Below are positions 49,501-61,105 of a DNA stretch of 64,000 bases, one piece after another. The position numbers and the translations under genes are program-made. The DNA lies in contig NC_039479.1 in NCBI RefSeq assembly GCF_003590095.1, positions 11,904,001 to 11,968,000 on the forward strand, given 5' to 3'. Source of the stretch: Trichoplusia ni (Eukaryota > Arthropoda > Insecta > Lepidoptera > Noctuidae). The notes below the pieces were generated by a model. That model did no database searches and was not told the DNA's origin. It saw only the letters and a list, made by a program, of their open reading frames with translations. The first letter of the stretch is position 1; each line of letters starts with the position of its first letter.

Positions 49501-50458
49501 ACTACCTCTTAAAACATTATATTGTTCTATATAGGTTATGTAAATATATATATATTGATGTTGAACTAGAAGAAGATGTTGAGGAAGAATTCTCGTTTCC
49601 ACAACTGCACAATTCTTAGAGATATTAATTGTGCTTTAAAATTCATTAGATACACCGACATTGTATTCCATCAATCAATGTCCACTGTTGGTTGTACCTT
49701 TATTGTATCTCATCACTTGAGATCAATAGAATCCCGCCGTAACAAGAACGATAGTTTGAAAACAACATTGCTTCTGTTGTTCATCAATCCTTAGGATTAA
49801 ATAAAAAATGTATTTAATCAAAATAATGAAAAAAAATAACTAGTTAACTAACTTAGTTTCTGAGTGAGTTAAATAAAATAAAATAATTTGATAATATAAA
49901 CTAAAATAAATAAATCAGTAATACATTTTGATCGTAATTGCTGTTAAATAACATTAACTTGTTTGTGTTTATGTTTAGACAACAAATGATCTCGATTACT
50001 CGACCAATCCAAGTGTGAATAAATCTTGAGTCTCGACCTTGGACGTATAAGAATCTTAAAACAGGTTTCTCGATACCCTACATATACTATTATGTTAGTA
50101 TTAAAACAAACATCAAACTCATCTATAAATAAACTACGGTAACACCCAAACAAGTTTTTATGTAAATAAATATTCAATTCAAACAACAAGCCGTAAAATA
50201 AATAACTTATTGTAATTTAATTCAATATTTCTTGCTAAAGCAAGTTTTACAACCAATTAACATCTACCACACACAAAAAAACATCAATTATAAAAAAAAA
50301 TCCGTACCTGAAGATTTAACAATAAACAAATGAGCATTTCCAATGAGAGGCAACGGCGTCGGTCCTTTTATATTAAACCTCTTGTTCTCCCGGATCATAC
50401 TTATCCAGGAGGCTAATAGTAATAACACTATTATAACAGATACTAATAACAAAATCAT
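43575..50458 (-). CDS. CYP4: Cytochrome P450, CYP4 family (gene C), lacks heme-linking Glu
   Basis: Intact 492-residue microsomal P450. Exons on the minus strand: 50458-50308, 49072-48966, 48677-48587, 48392-48207, 46635-46566, 46354-46158, 45434-45325, 44906-44773, 44510-44410, 44140-43964, 43729-43575 (TAA 43577-43575). Same exon lengths and phases as A and B; about 93 differences from A by hand count. It has the anchor, GPTPLPLIGNAH, WKSQR (W120/R124), ESLR (E363/R366), FRPERF and FSAGPRNCIG (C440). The I helix reads FMFAGHDTTTSG: residue 304, the CYP4 glutamate that bonds covalently to heme, is alanine (codon GCA against GAA or GAG). Residue 202 is V instead of E, from a changed codon split across intron 5. 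All splice sites are GT-AG and the frame is open, so there is no sign of decay. TATAAAA lies 95-101 nt before the ATG. It is probably active with non-covalent heme; substrate unknown. Confidence 0.95.
44562..44604. repeat. Inverted repeat, 15-nt arms, in gene C intron 8
   Basis: gaaagaaatcgtcat (44562-44576) and atgacgatttctttc (44590-44604) are exact reverse complements with a 13-nt spacer. The corresponding introns of A and B lack it. Confidence 0.85.
45530..45660 (+). repeat. SINE body fragment (family 4) in gene C intron 6
   Basis: Contains 'gtgatccacgaatgcttgtc', 'gtgcatgtgacttgaat' and 'ggattaaattcctta', in common with 7385-7530 and 25190-25335. Confidence 0.6.
46762..46990 (+). mobile_element. 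tRNA-headed SINE (family 7) in gene C intron 4
   Basis: Begins gacgggcctgttggtctggt, followed by a degraded B box (gttgattcgatgctc). Its body, 'atcagttgtctactattcaa' and 'agactagatggcgctg', also occurs at 35925-36010. Gene C intron 4 is 1.57 kb against 0.2-0.5 kb in A and B, partly because of this insertion. Confidence 0.7.
48457..48516. repeat. Inverted repeat, 14-nt arms, in gene C intron 3
   Basis: aaattagtgatcat (48457-48470) is the exact reverse complement of 48503-48516, with a 32-nt AT-rich spacer. It is probably a small fold-back element. Confidence 0.75.
49080..49320. repeat. Possible small element rich in ttggcc motifs in gene C intron 1
   Basis: ttggccaac, ggggccaac, gttggcc and ctggccaacc recur in both orientations over about 170 bp next to exon 2, and the stretch lets an open frame run into exon 2. 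The pattern suggests an inserted non-coding element; its ends are not clear. Confidence 0.35.
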
Positions 50459-50552
50459 GTTTACTATTGATCACTGCACGGACAAACACAACCACATTCA
50501 ATGAAGTTGATAATGAAAATGCGGAATGCGTGCTTAACGAAACAGAAAGCGG

Positions 50553-50559
50553 TTTTATA
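50553..50559 (-). promoter_or_regulatory. TATA box of gene C
   Basis: TATAAAA on the minus strand in the context attataaaaccgc, 95-101 nt upstream of the ATG. It is the same core as in gene B. Confidence 0.65.
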
Positions 50560-52695
50560 ATACGGAGTCGTAATCGCAGTTAGGGTTACCAAGTCTTAAT
50601 GCCAGAAACACGGACGAGACCGTGTCCGGCCGTTGTAACCGGACAATTCGGAGTCATAATTTTTAGCTTTTTTAAATACATTTTATTAAAAAACGTTGTT
50701 TTTTATGTTTGTGAATGTGGCGAATATCTGGGGCATTCAGGTTCCGATGTGTCGCCACTCAAAAACAGCTCGCCTTAAGCTACCTTTTGGAATATATTCC
50801 TGAATAAATCTTCAGGCACATATTTTTAATTTTAATTATTCTACCTTATTAATTATTTCTTAATTTTCCTTCTTAATTCTAAATAATTGTATTTTCATTT
50901 GCTATCGGTTACTGTTGTTACCGATATTTTTGATATTCATATTTAGTTGTTTCAGACTGGCGACTTTAGTAAGTTTCTGCCTATCCCTTTGAAAGCACCA
51001 CTAGTGGTAATGTCGTGTGTCAGGTAGTGGGGCTCTCCAAAAATGGTTGCGTCCCATGAGCTGGTCGATGCGGATATCTCGTTTGCTGGCACACGCTTGC
51101 TCAGATCAATCTAGTACTTTAATCAGAAGGCCAGTTCAAACAAAATACTCTGCATGCGTTTATGCACTTATTATACAAGGATTTTAAACTTGTCTGATCT
51201 TTAAAAAACTGCAGCCCCTGTGTTGTATCGTCATTTCTTTTCAGGGTAGACAGATAAGAAATTTCAAGTCTAGCGTTCCAAAAAATTTCTGTAGAAGGGA
51301 TGAAACATCCTACTTGCAGAATAAAATCTAGACAGGCCGCACATTGTCTGACTTGTTGACACCGGTAACCAGAAATCCTGATAACGCTAATCACAGCCCA
51401 ACAAAAATAGACATATGTATGTATCTATCCTATCAGATTATCACCAAGGTTAAATAATCGTTATTGCACCACATTTTCGTGATAAAGACCTTTGTGCCTG
51501 CCATCCTAATAAATAGTTTACGAGTCAATCAACAAAAACTATCTAGAATTTGATTAGTCATGTTTGTACGTTTATAAAATGGTCATTTAGCAACGGATTT
51601 TTTATGAGTTAAAATTTTGAGGATATACTCGTACGAATAGATTTCAACGCGCTGTTTAGACCCGACTGGCAGTTTAAGAATATTTTTCCTTATATTATTA
51701 GTGTATATCGTATTATGCAAATAATTGTAATAGATTCCAGAGGTATTGTATTTGTATACGTTTCTATTCACCATGAAAACTAGATAATGTAAAAAAGACG
51801 GTAATCTGAATGATCTGAGTTTAACTTTAATTTTAATGATTTACCATTAGGATTAAAATTAAGCTGCAAATCACTCTTAAGTCCGATAAGACATACTCGG
51901 ATATTACTCTTTTGAAGTCACATGTATAAAACTAACATGCATATGCTAATCACCAAATATACGAGTAGGATATCTAATAATAGATTGCATGTTATGAGAC
52001 AGTGATATCAAAAATATTCACAACGATACGATGAATCTGGAAAATTTACGCAACAATGATGACACTACAGAAAAGACATTTGACCCGCAGATCGTGACCT
52101 TTGTATCCCCTATTTAACTATGGGTTTGATTTTAGGATTCCATACTAATGCTTATCCGAAGGGTAAAAACAGTTCGTTTATTATCAGGCTGTATTTCTTA
52201 AGCCTTTATAGCTAGACGGCTGCTTGAAATTCAGCCGTCATTTCTGTTACCACTACGCTTGGTTGATAGCTATTTTCTTTTTAACCTATTTGTATGGAAA
52301 AGTCATAGTCCGGAGTTCGATTGGTACCTGACCGGTTTTAGGTGATAAAATCGTATGCTGTGAACTTGTAATCTGAATTAAGTGAGAAATCTTAAAACAC
52401 AATGACAGACAAGTAATACAATAGATTCCAGAATTCCATACAATACAGACATGACATGACAAAAAAATATAGACATTACAAAACAATTACAATCACGATT
52501 ATAGTTCGTGCGTTCTAAGATGATATGGGTGACAGCTAATAGTTGACAATCGAAGTGTAGTTGCCTAACGAAAGTGAATCGATTCTTTAAAAATATCGAA
52601 TAAGTTCGTAAAGGAAAGGAAATCGGATTTATCGATCTTAGATTTGTTTAATTCAATTGCCAAGAAAATTAAAAAATTAAAATTAAAAATTAAAA

Positions 52696-52715
52696 AAGCC
52701 ATTTTCAAATGGCTT
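52696..52715. repeat. Short hairpin next to a larger one
   Basis: aagccattt (52696-52704) pairs with aaatggctt (52707-52715) across a 2-nt loop. An AATTAAA-rich simple repeat precedes it and 'atggcttta' recurs at about 52738. Confidence 0.75.
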
Positions 52716-52742
52716 TATTATTCAAAAATGGCTTTATAATTG

Positions 52743-52786
52743 CCGTTTTTTTTCGCATCTTACAATTAAGATGCGAAAAAAAACGG
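52743..52786. repeat. Perfect hairpin, 20-nt arms, 4-nt loop
   Basis: 52743-52762 is the exact reverse complement of 52767-52786; each arm carries a run of eight T or A. There is no coding content. Confidence 0.9.
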
Positions 52787-53404
52787 TAACAACAAACAAC
52801 TTGCTTAACAAAAACGAAAAACTTAATAAAACACGAAATTTACAATCCACAAAAACGTAAAGACTAAAACCAAACAAAAACAGCATACAAGGCAGATGCA
52901 TTCGTTCTGACGATTGACGATTGCGATTTGCAATACGATCAAAAGATGGACGCTCCGATTCATCGATTTGATGTCGATGCAACAGTGTCAATCTCTATTG
53001 ACAAAAGTTCCGTTTTTTTTTGTCATGTTATTTTTCTATAAGTGCTATTAGATGTCATGAAATCAATGTATGTAATAATAAACAATAATAGAATCCAGTA
53101 ACTGTTCAAAGTCTGTCCATATTTGGAGAGGGATAGACTATTAATTAATACGCTTTCTTACCCATGTACATTGGCAACTTTAAACTCCAGATTTTGGTGT
53201 TAAACTATGATTTCAAAATTTAATGTTTATTATCCCATTAGGATACCCTTAAAACATTTTGAACATTATCAACTCGATACTGCACTCAAAAACCCAAGTA
53301 GTTTATGCTATGCATGCTGTCTGCTGCCAATATTGAATGGAATAAGGTTGGTAACACCTATAGGATACTTACGCAATGAGTTTTGGGCTAGGCACACATT
53401 GGCA

Positions 53405-53580
53405 GATGAATAACAAAAAGATACCTCGTGCCAATCTCAAAAGAGACGGCGGGGCGGGATCAATTTTTGTTCTCAAAACTAGCCTCTGTAAGCCATAGAG
53501 AGGGATAAACAGAAGGGGGAAGAGAGGCCTTTGCCTAGCAGTGGGACGCTAAACTTATGCATAAATAAATGAATAAAGAT
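53405..53580 (+). repeat. Retroelement 3' tail
   Basis: Ends 'gaggcctttgcctagcagtgggacgc' in two overlapping parts followed by 'aataaatgaataaa'. The 'gaggcctttgcc.agcagtggg' string is the typical 3' end of many lepidopteran LINEs. Confidence 0.6.
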
Positions 53581-55459
53581 ATCTTAAAGTTTCTTCTCCT
53601 TTCCGTTGTAGCCTTTGAGTAATTGAGAAAATACGTAATACCTGGAAAAGCCACATTATTATAAATTAACTCTAGCTATTAATTAGCTCTAACCTTAGAT
53701 ATTCCCATTATCCCTTACATAATTCCGTACATTTTCGGAACAGATTTAAATACTTAAAAAAATCGTGTATGTGTTTTTTAAGTATTTATTATGTTTAATC
53801 ATATGGGATTACCCAAAATAAACCTTTTCGGCATTTTCGACAAAAATCATATATCAAGTGTCCAATGTTGATAGTTAATTAAGTACTCAATAATAGATAC
53901 CGTATTAACACATAGTTTAAGGAGTGGGTCATAGACTAAAAACTTTTACTTCAATAGATAGGTACACATTATTGTGGAAGACTTTTTGTTTATCTATAGG
54001 TACCTAGCCGCATGGAGTTTAGCTCTCGTATTCGTGAACAATTTAAGCTCGCGTGGGATTATTATTATTCCCAGTTAAATTAGTATCGCGAAGCTCATCT
54101 TTTGACGAGCCATGTGTGAACACCACAAGAAATATATTTCAAAAGGCTTTTCCTTAAGAGTTGGATTTATTCCAACAAAGCAGTGCGTGTCTCGGATAAA
54201 ATAAGCCATAAATTTATACAGAATTATTCTGCCTGTACGTAATCTTGTAAAGACCTTTATAATTAGATGATTTTCTACATAATTCACGGTTTAAAAGGCT
54301 TTGTTTCGTGAATTTTCTACAATTCCCATTATCGAGATGGGATACCCCTTTGTTCAATTAACAAATTCCAAACACTCACTGAATTAGTATTGACGGTATT
54401 GTACCTAATTGTTTTAATTGGACTTTGTTCGATTGTTTCGGTTTGATAGTCTTTCGGTATTTTCAATTATTCTTGAGTAGGTACTAAAACCAATTTAAAG
54501 TTTTGGGCAAAGAAAATTTTGCGGATTTATTGTTAACATTTAGGGATGTTCAATATTAGAAGTGGTTACATTATGAAAATTAATTTGGTCTTTCGTTTTT
54601 ACTCGTTACGATGTTTTGACCACATTTCAATCAATCATCTACACGTTTTACTCACACTCAGCTTTTGAGTAGTTCACAAATGCTTGTTGTGAATCCGAAT
54701 GACTTATGCAGAGTTATGCATTGGTCTGGAATGTTGGTGGAACTGCGATACAATAGTTAAATTTCAATTTAATTCAAAAAGGCAACGTGCCATTCAAATC
54801 AAGCTTTAATTATAGGTAGTAAAAAAACTGATCGCAAGATGTTTTACATTTGATTGCATACCTCATATTAACGCTATTCTAGATTAGATAGCCCATCTAA
54901 AATATTTCATATTTGCAAATCAGTATACAAAACTATCTACACCTACATACAAACTCAAAGGCAAAACCAGTAGTTACGTAATAGCTTAACATAGGTACGT
55001 ATAAATAGTACTCCAAGTACTAGGAAAGTTGATTGAAGTCCTTTTAATTCGGTACAGTAATTGACCTGAAAATTTGAGCACAGCAGATCATCAGTCCAAC
55101 GGGCCGTCCGAAGTGATTTTAACGTCAGAATAATTTAAACAGCTTTCAAATACAGTGTTTAGTGAAACTTTAATTAATTCCACGGTACCCTAATAATTTC
55201 CGAGTGGTCGACGTTTTCGGATGCTTTCGTGAATGTTTCGAGTACTTTTGATGAAATAGGTACAAGACATGTTGAGTATTTTGATGGTGAAGTAGGAACC
55301 TGCTGTTCGATTAAAATATGTTTATTGCATCTAACGTTCAATAAGCTGATACGATGATATACTTAAAGTATATGATAACCTAAATGACTAATTAATGGCA
55401 TACTTAAAATATAGTTAAGTAAGTAGTCAAGTCAATTTAGGTATGACTTTCAATCCGTT

Positions 55460-55560
55460 ATCTAATATATAAAATTCTCTTGTCACGGTGAACTCCTAGA
55501 ACATGGCTCGATCGATTCTAATGATTTTTTTTGTCCATGTTGGGTATTTCTTACAAACAT
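55460..55560 (+). repeat. Interspersed repeat (family 8) head
   Basis: Reads 'tatctaatatataaaattct', 'ttgtcacggtgaactcc' and 'cgatcgattctaatga'. The opposite-strand relative is at 60950-61105. Confidence 0.65.
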
Positions 55561-58500
55561 ACATACGACCCTAAATTTTTAACCCTTTATGTTCAACCCC
55601 TATTATTTTATATGGCAAAACAACGTTTGTTGGGTCAGGTAGTTGTACCATATTTAAGTTGTAAATTATTGTTCAAGTTTCCTCGCAATAACACCATGTT
55701 ATACCTACATACTCGTAGATTAACGTAAGTAATCCAATTTTGATAACAAAGAGGATTATCGAATCCAATTATTAATTAGCTTGGGGATTCAAGTTGGATC
55801 CCAAGTGGGTATGAAAAGGGCTTTCGGTCCAAATCCTGGAGAAATCACACCCGGGGAACTTACAGGGAATCTATCGAATCGAATATGGATGGGGTTAGGA
55901 CGAATACATCGGATATAGGGACGTAACGGATAAATTAATTGTATTTTGGTTTATGACATGAATTTTTAATTAGAAGAATATTATTTCAAATATCGAAAGT
56001 TAGAAGTTCATGGCGATCTTTGGTATTGACGTTTTCCAAAATGCAAAGTAATTTTCTTACTTCGAAGTTTAGATTCACTCAAAAAGAAATTACGGTTGTT
56101 TTGTTTTAACAGTTATCTCTTTTTGCCTGTATTTGATTAAAAAGTACAAAGATAATCTTTAATTACACAGTGTGAGACAATCTTTTCAGGAGATAAACGA
56201 AACAAAGAATTATAAAAAAATAAATATATGCAATAATAAATCATGTCTTTATTGCTTAGACGTAAAAACACACACTCATGTTAATTTTGGTTTGTTATTT
56301 GGGAAAATGGACTACTTCTTGGAAAGTACCTCCTTATTCCAAAGGTCAGTAGGCTAGGCAGTAATTTTTTTCCCTTTCTATTGTTATCCAAAATGATATA
56401 ACTCACATATGTCTTTGGCCTTTCACATTTTAGGCAACAGATTTGCCTTAAAATACTTGGTAACGTCACAGCGCCACGAAGCTTTAATAGCATAGTACTG
56501 TTTCTATTAGCGTGGCAATAGCATTAAAGTCATTGCTCAGTCACAACACTCGCTAAATCTTGCAGGATATTTAGTTGTTTTGTGCCAATTTAGCTTAGCT
56601 CGCGAAATAAATCCCATTGATCTGGAAATAGCGATTTGGAGAGCACTACCCGCTACCCGGCACCGATTAGCGTTGGAAATGCGAGACTCCAACATCCAGT
56701 TTGTACTCAAAATCCAATCAAATTATCTAGATCCTCTCAACTCGACTAATTTACTATGGCACCCTCAATTCCCTTAGACGTGGGATCCGTTACAAGTGTT
56801 ATGGGACCCGTTTGCTGACTGATTTAATTTGTAGCGTTGAAGGATAATGTGTTATCTAATAAATATAATGATAATTTACAGCAGCATGTTTTGTTAAAAT
56901 TAGCTCTTGTATTTCCAGATAAACAATCCTTTTCTTGGACATTTCTTGACGACAATTCATTGGCAAGAATCTCGTATAAAATCAAGAGTTTTATGAATGT
57001 TAGAGACAGTTCCTTTATTGAATATTTTAGCGAATGTTTGTAATGAAAATATACCGGAACTCGGAGCCATCTTGGAATAACTTCTTTGACGTTCAGCCCA
57101 TCCCAGTCCGGGCGCGTTCCAATTTATTCAAATAGTTTCAATACTTTTTATTTTACTTGCACTGGCCTCTTAGTTATCTTGCTTCTAAAGTTTGAATTTT
57201 CTGGTTCCTTTTTCTGGAGGAATAAAGTTTTATAAAAAGTGTTCGTAGTGATTTATATGCCTCTAGATTAATTTGTTTTTGATAAATGAAGTACAGTACA
57301 TTCATAAAATTTTATTAGTCTATGGTTTAGGAAATAACTTAATTCTCGGTTCAACGGATCCCATTTGCCTTTTAATCTCTAACCTACAATTTAAACAAAT
57401 CCAATACGGGAATGAAATTTTGTTGCTTTTTACATAAAACGAATGAAATAACTTATATTCCATTTAAGTTAATTGGATTTTTATTTTGATTTAAATTTAA
57501 TTCCAACGTTCAAAAATTGGCTTTTAAAATTGTATGTTCACACTAGTAATTTCTGAATTTAATTTGCATATTTTAAAATGGGTATCTAAGCAGGTAAATA
57601 AGTGAGTTCTTGCGTTAGTTTACCTAAGATTGCCTAAAGCTAATCTTGGTTCTATTAAAATAAAAATAAACCTTAACAAAAACAACTCTTATCACCAACA
57701 TTAAATAAATAACCGTCATTTTTAAGGATAAGTTTTGTGTCAATGGGGTTTGTTTTATAAAGTTGGTAGCATCACTTTATCCAACATGGCGGATGGTCAC
57801 CCAATCAAAGTTTGGCGATCTCCCGCCATCCTATCGCGTCATCGGTGTTGACAGTAATTACCTTAGTTACTCTCTGGAACATTTCCCTCTGGATATTAAT
57901 GGCAGTTGGCCCGTGAAGTTTGAATTTGCAGTTATTGCAGAACGGCGCTATAAGAAGACGTTTGCGATCATCTGTTTACGGAAGCTGGTTTTGATATGAT
58001 GTAGGAAGCATCGATATTTGAAAACAGAGGTATTTTTGTATGTTGTCCGGATTTAGAATTATTTATTCGTATATTTATTAAGTTATTTAATACACCTGAA
58101 TAGTACTTGCTTCTTTGATTTATCAAAGGATGGGTTTTCAATTTTGACCTTTTAAAAATCGAATTAACATATGTATAAGAACTGAATTTTAAAAACTTTT
58201 TTTTCTATTATTTGGGCGTCTTTGCCTAGTAATTTCCATTAAAAATATTTTGTTTAAGACCTAATGGCCTTTGTTTCCTTTAGCAAACAAAAACAAGTTA
58301 ATAGTTATATTGCTAACCTAAAACCTAATCAAATATATATTTTTCAGGGGTCTATCAGTCTATTGAATCCTGCACTTAATATGACACCTTAAATTCCTAA
58401 CATTCAATAAATTTAAGACTTTATTCAAATTTTATCTCCGTTCTCAGATTTAGCCATTACATTAACATTTAAATTTTAAAGCTACTCCTTGGAGCCTATA

Positions 58501-58854
58501 AAGTAAATTAACATAAAGCTTTAATTTCAGGTAAAATGTTCCATTTGAAATCTTGATTGCGTATTTCTATAGAATGTTATGTTAATAAATCGTATGGTGG
58601 AACAGCTGACGTTCATAATTGAATCTTTCTCATTTGAATATCTTTCTTATTAAAATTGTCAGTGTTTATTTCCCTTTGTGGAATTGTATTCTTTACTCAA
58701 ATTTCGCCTTTGATTATTAGAGAAGACGACATTCGGATTTAAAGAAAAAATAATATTGAAATTCTCATTTTCGAACCACATCAGATTTACTTTAATTTTC
58801 GTGAACTTTACAACTTTTGTGACGCAGTTTTATGATTATTTATAACAGCGACCG

Positions 58855-58905
58855 TGTCGCGCGCCTCCCTTCGTGTCATGATTAAGGACTCCGGATGGGC
58901 GTTGT
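58855..58905 (+). repeat. Partial copy of the TIR element interior
   Basis: Contains 'tcatgattaaggactccgg', as in 6438-6555 and 19524-19651, but the 'gagtaaaccgt' end is absent. Confidence 0.55.
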
Positions 58906-59067
58906 TGACTGCCAACCACTTCTTATGCTGAGGTTCTGCTGGTAGAAATTTCTTGCAACCTTGTACAAATTTTTGTTATGTCGCGTCTTATATGTTTGGG
59001 TATATAAATATTTTAATAACTAAGCACGAGTGTTATTTGTTTCTCAAAATTAAGTAATGTTACAGAG

Positions 59068-59161
59068 GAAACGTCGATTAAATCCGTGAGTTAAAAGTAG
59101 TTTTATTTTAATGTGAAACGTCGATAAAATCCGTGACTAAAAAGTAGTTTTATTCTAATCT
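59068..59161 (+). repeat. 47-bp tandem duplication
   Basis: Units 59068-59114 and 59115-59161 both read gaaacgtcgat.aaatccgtga and then aaaagtagttttatt with a few differences. The 'aaatccgt...aaaagtagttt' part resembles the hairpin arm at 33532-33584. Confidence 0.75.
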
Positions 59162-60949
59162 ACAGTATTCGCAATAATAACAATAATTCGTAACGTTGTA
59201 GATCAGTTTAAAAAAAGTATAAAAGATACTCATTCCATAAAGTGTAAGTAAAATAAAATCCGCTGAGCGACCAACATTATACACAAATTCAATAGAGGCG
59301 AAAAACTATGTAATTTTCTAAGTGAACACAGCGGCAACGTGCTCACCGGGAGCCACGAGACTTTATTAAATTTAGACTGAACAGAAATTGTGTGGAGATG
59401 TAGTCGAGGGCTGAGTGCCAGCGTTTAGCGATGCTGACGTGTTGACCGCTATCGCAAACGGCTCACTCAATCAGTAATAGCCACGTGCTTTTATATTGAC
59501 TCTTTAAATTAGTCAGTGTTTTGTATTTTAGCACTTATTTTGGCTTTTTTCTGCGTCTGGTTGTTTTCGTACTGCTTGATTTTATAATCCATGTTACAAT
59601 AAATACCTAAATAATGAAATAATATACTTAAAGCGAGAAAAATAGTACTCAAAATAAAAAAAATAGTCTTAGAAGTAACCTTGAATAGATTACTTTTAGG
59701 ATTTCCATTTTTTTTTATTTTGTGTCCTTATGTAACAGGGAAAAATATGTACTGATTTCCTAACGATGTTTTCCAGCACATTTTTAAGTAAGTCCTTATT
59801 ACTTTGTAATAAGCACTATAATGTCTATGGGACCTAGTCTTCATTTAAACAGATGTACGTAGCTATCTATTAGGAAAGTATTACGCCAACATGACAGTTA
59901 TTTGTCTGGTGTAGTGGTGACGTTTACATTGAAGTAATAAATAGCGATGTTACGTGTTACGCATAGCGTCACTCGTAGGACATTTTCCAAGGCGAAATGT
60001 ATGACTGTAAGTTACTTTAGGTATACATATCTGTTTAAGATGTTTGTCAATGGGAATTGCGTGTGGAGGCATTTCTTTTCTTTAGTTTTATATTGTTGGC
60101 CGTTATAGCTGATAACCGGTCAGGTACTGTTCATATCGGCAAAAAAGGCTTATCCGCTGAGTGACAAATTAATTTGAGGTACAAATTTCTCTTATTTGTT
60201 ATCCGTCAAATTTATGACCGCAAGAACCGTTCTTAACCTCGACCTTTATTTTTATAACTACTTGTTATAGCGTCAATATAACTACAGCATCTGTGAAAAT
60301 TCCAACCTTCTAGATATCAAGGTTCATGGGATACAGCCTGGTGGCAGACGCAGGGGTACATTAGCATGGTATTTTATCATTTGGGTATGAAAGCCGCTTT
60401 TTAGATGACCAGAACCACATTACGGGAACAGAAATAAGGAATAGTAAAATATTATACCTAAGCAATAAAATATTGATATTTTTCAGTAACTAACAATATA
60501 AAAAATTAATTTTAATAAGCACTCGACAGATGGAAATAAAAACCAGGTCCTTAGATTACAAAGGCAACTTTGGATCAAAAGTATCAAAGGATCCTTTTAA
60601 AATCTTTTTCAACTGTTGACAGTTGCTTTTTTCAACTGTTTAAAAAAGGTTTTAATAGATTAAAATTTTAAATTATGCAGTTTTTTACAAAGTACTTTAA
60701 GTTTCACTTTTTCGAGTGGAATCTAATATTGCACATGAAACTTAATTTATTCTCGTATTTTAACGAAACATAAATATTTACAACTTCGCATAGCTCCTAA
60801 CTTTGGGATGTAATTTGTTGTTGCGGTATGTGTACAGGCCCATTTAGTAGATGGAACTTTATGTAAATTTGTTTAGTACACAGTATCGTGTAAACTGTAC
60901 CCAACATCCAAAACTTTAGTATTTAAAATAAAGGTTGTGTTTAATCCAT

Positions 60950-61105
60950 ATGTGGATCGTCAAAAATAGGGGTTGTATAATAGATTTTGTCCAATTCTCA
61001 GACCTACCCAATATGCAAACAAAGTTTTATGAGAATCGGTCAAGCCGTTTCCGCGGAGTTCACTTTCGTACACCGTGACACGAGAAATTTATGTATTAGA
61101 TTACT
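60950..61105 (-). repeat. Interspersed repeat (family 8), reversed
   Basis: Contains 'gagaatcggtcaagccgttt', 'gcggagttcactttcg' and 'accgtgacacgagaaattta', the reverse complement of the common head with 'tctcttgtcacggtg'. Confidence 0.65.

Noticed and set aside
56580..56777. 65-codon ORF
   Set aside because: Looks mildly protein-like but has no recognisable domain or gene context.
57763..57999. 78-codon ORF
   Set aside because: No recognisable motif, no splice partners and no supporting context; indistinguishable from chance.
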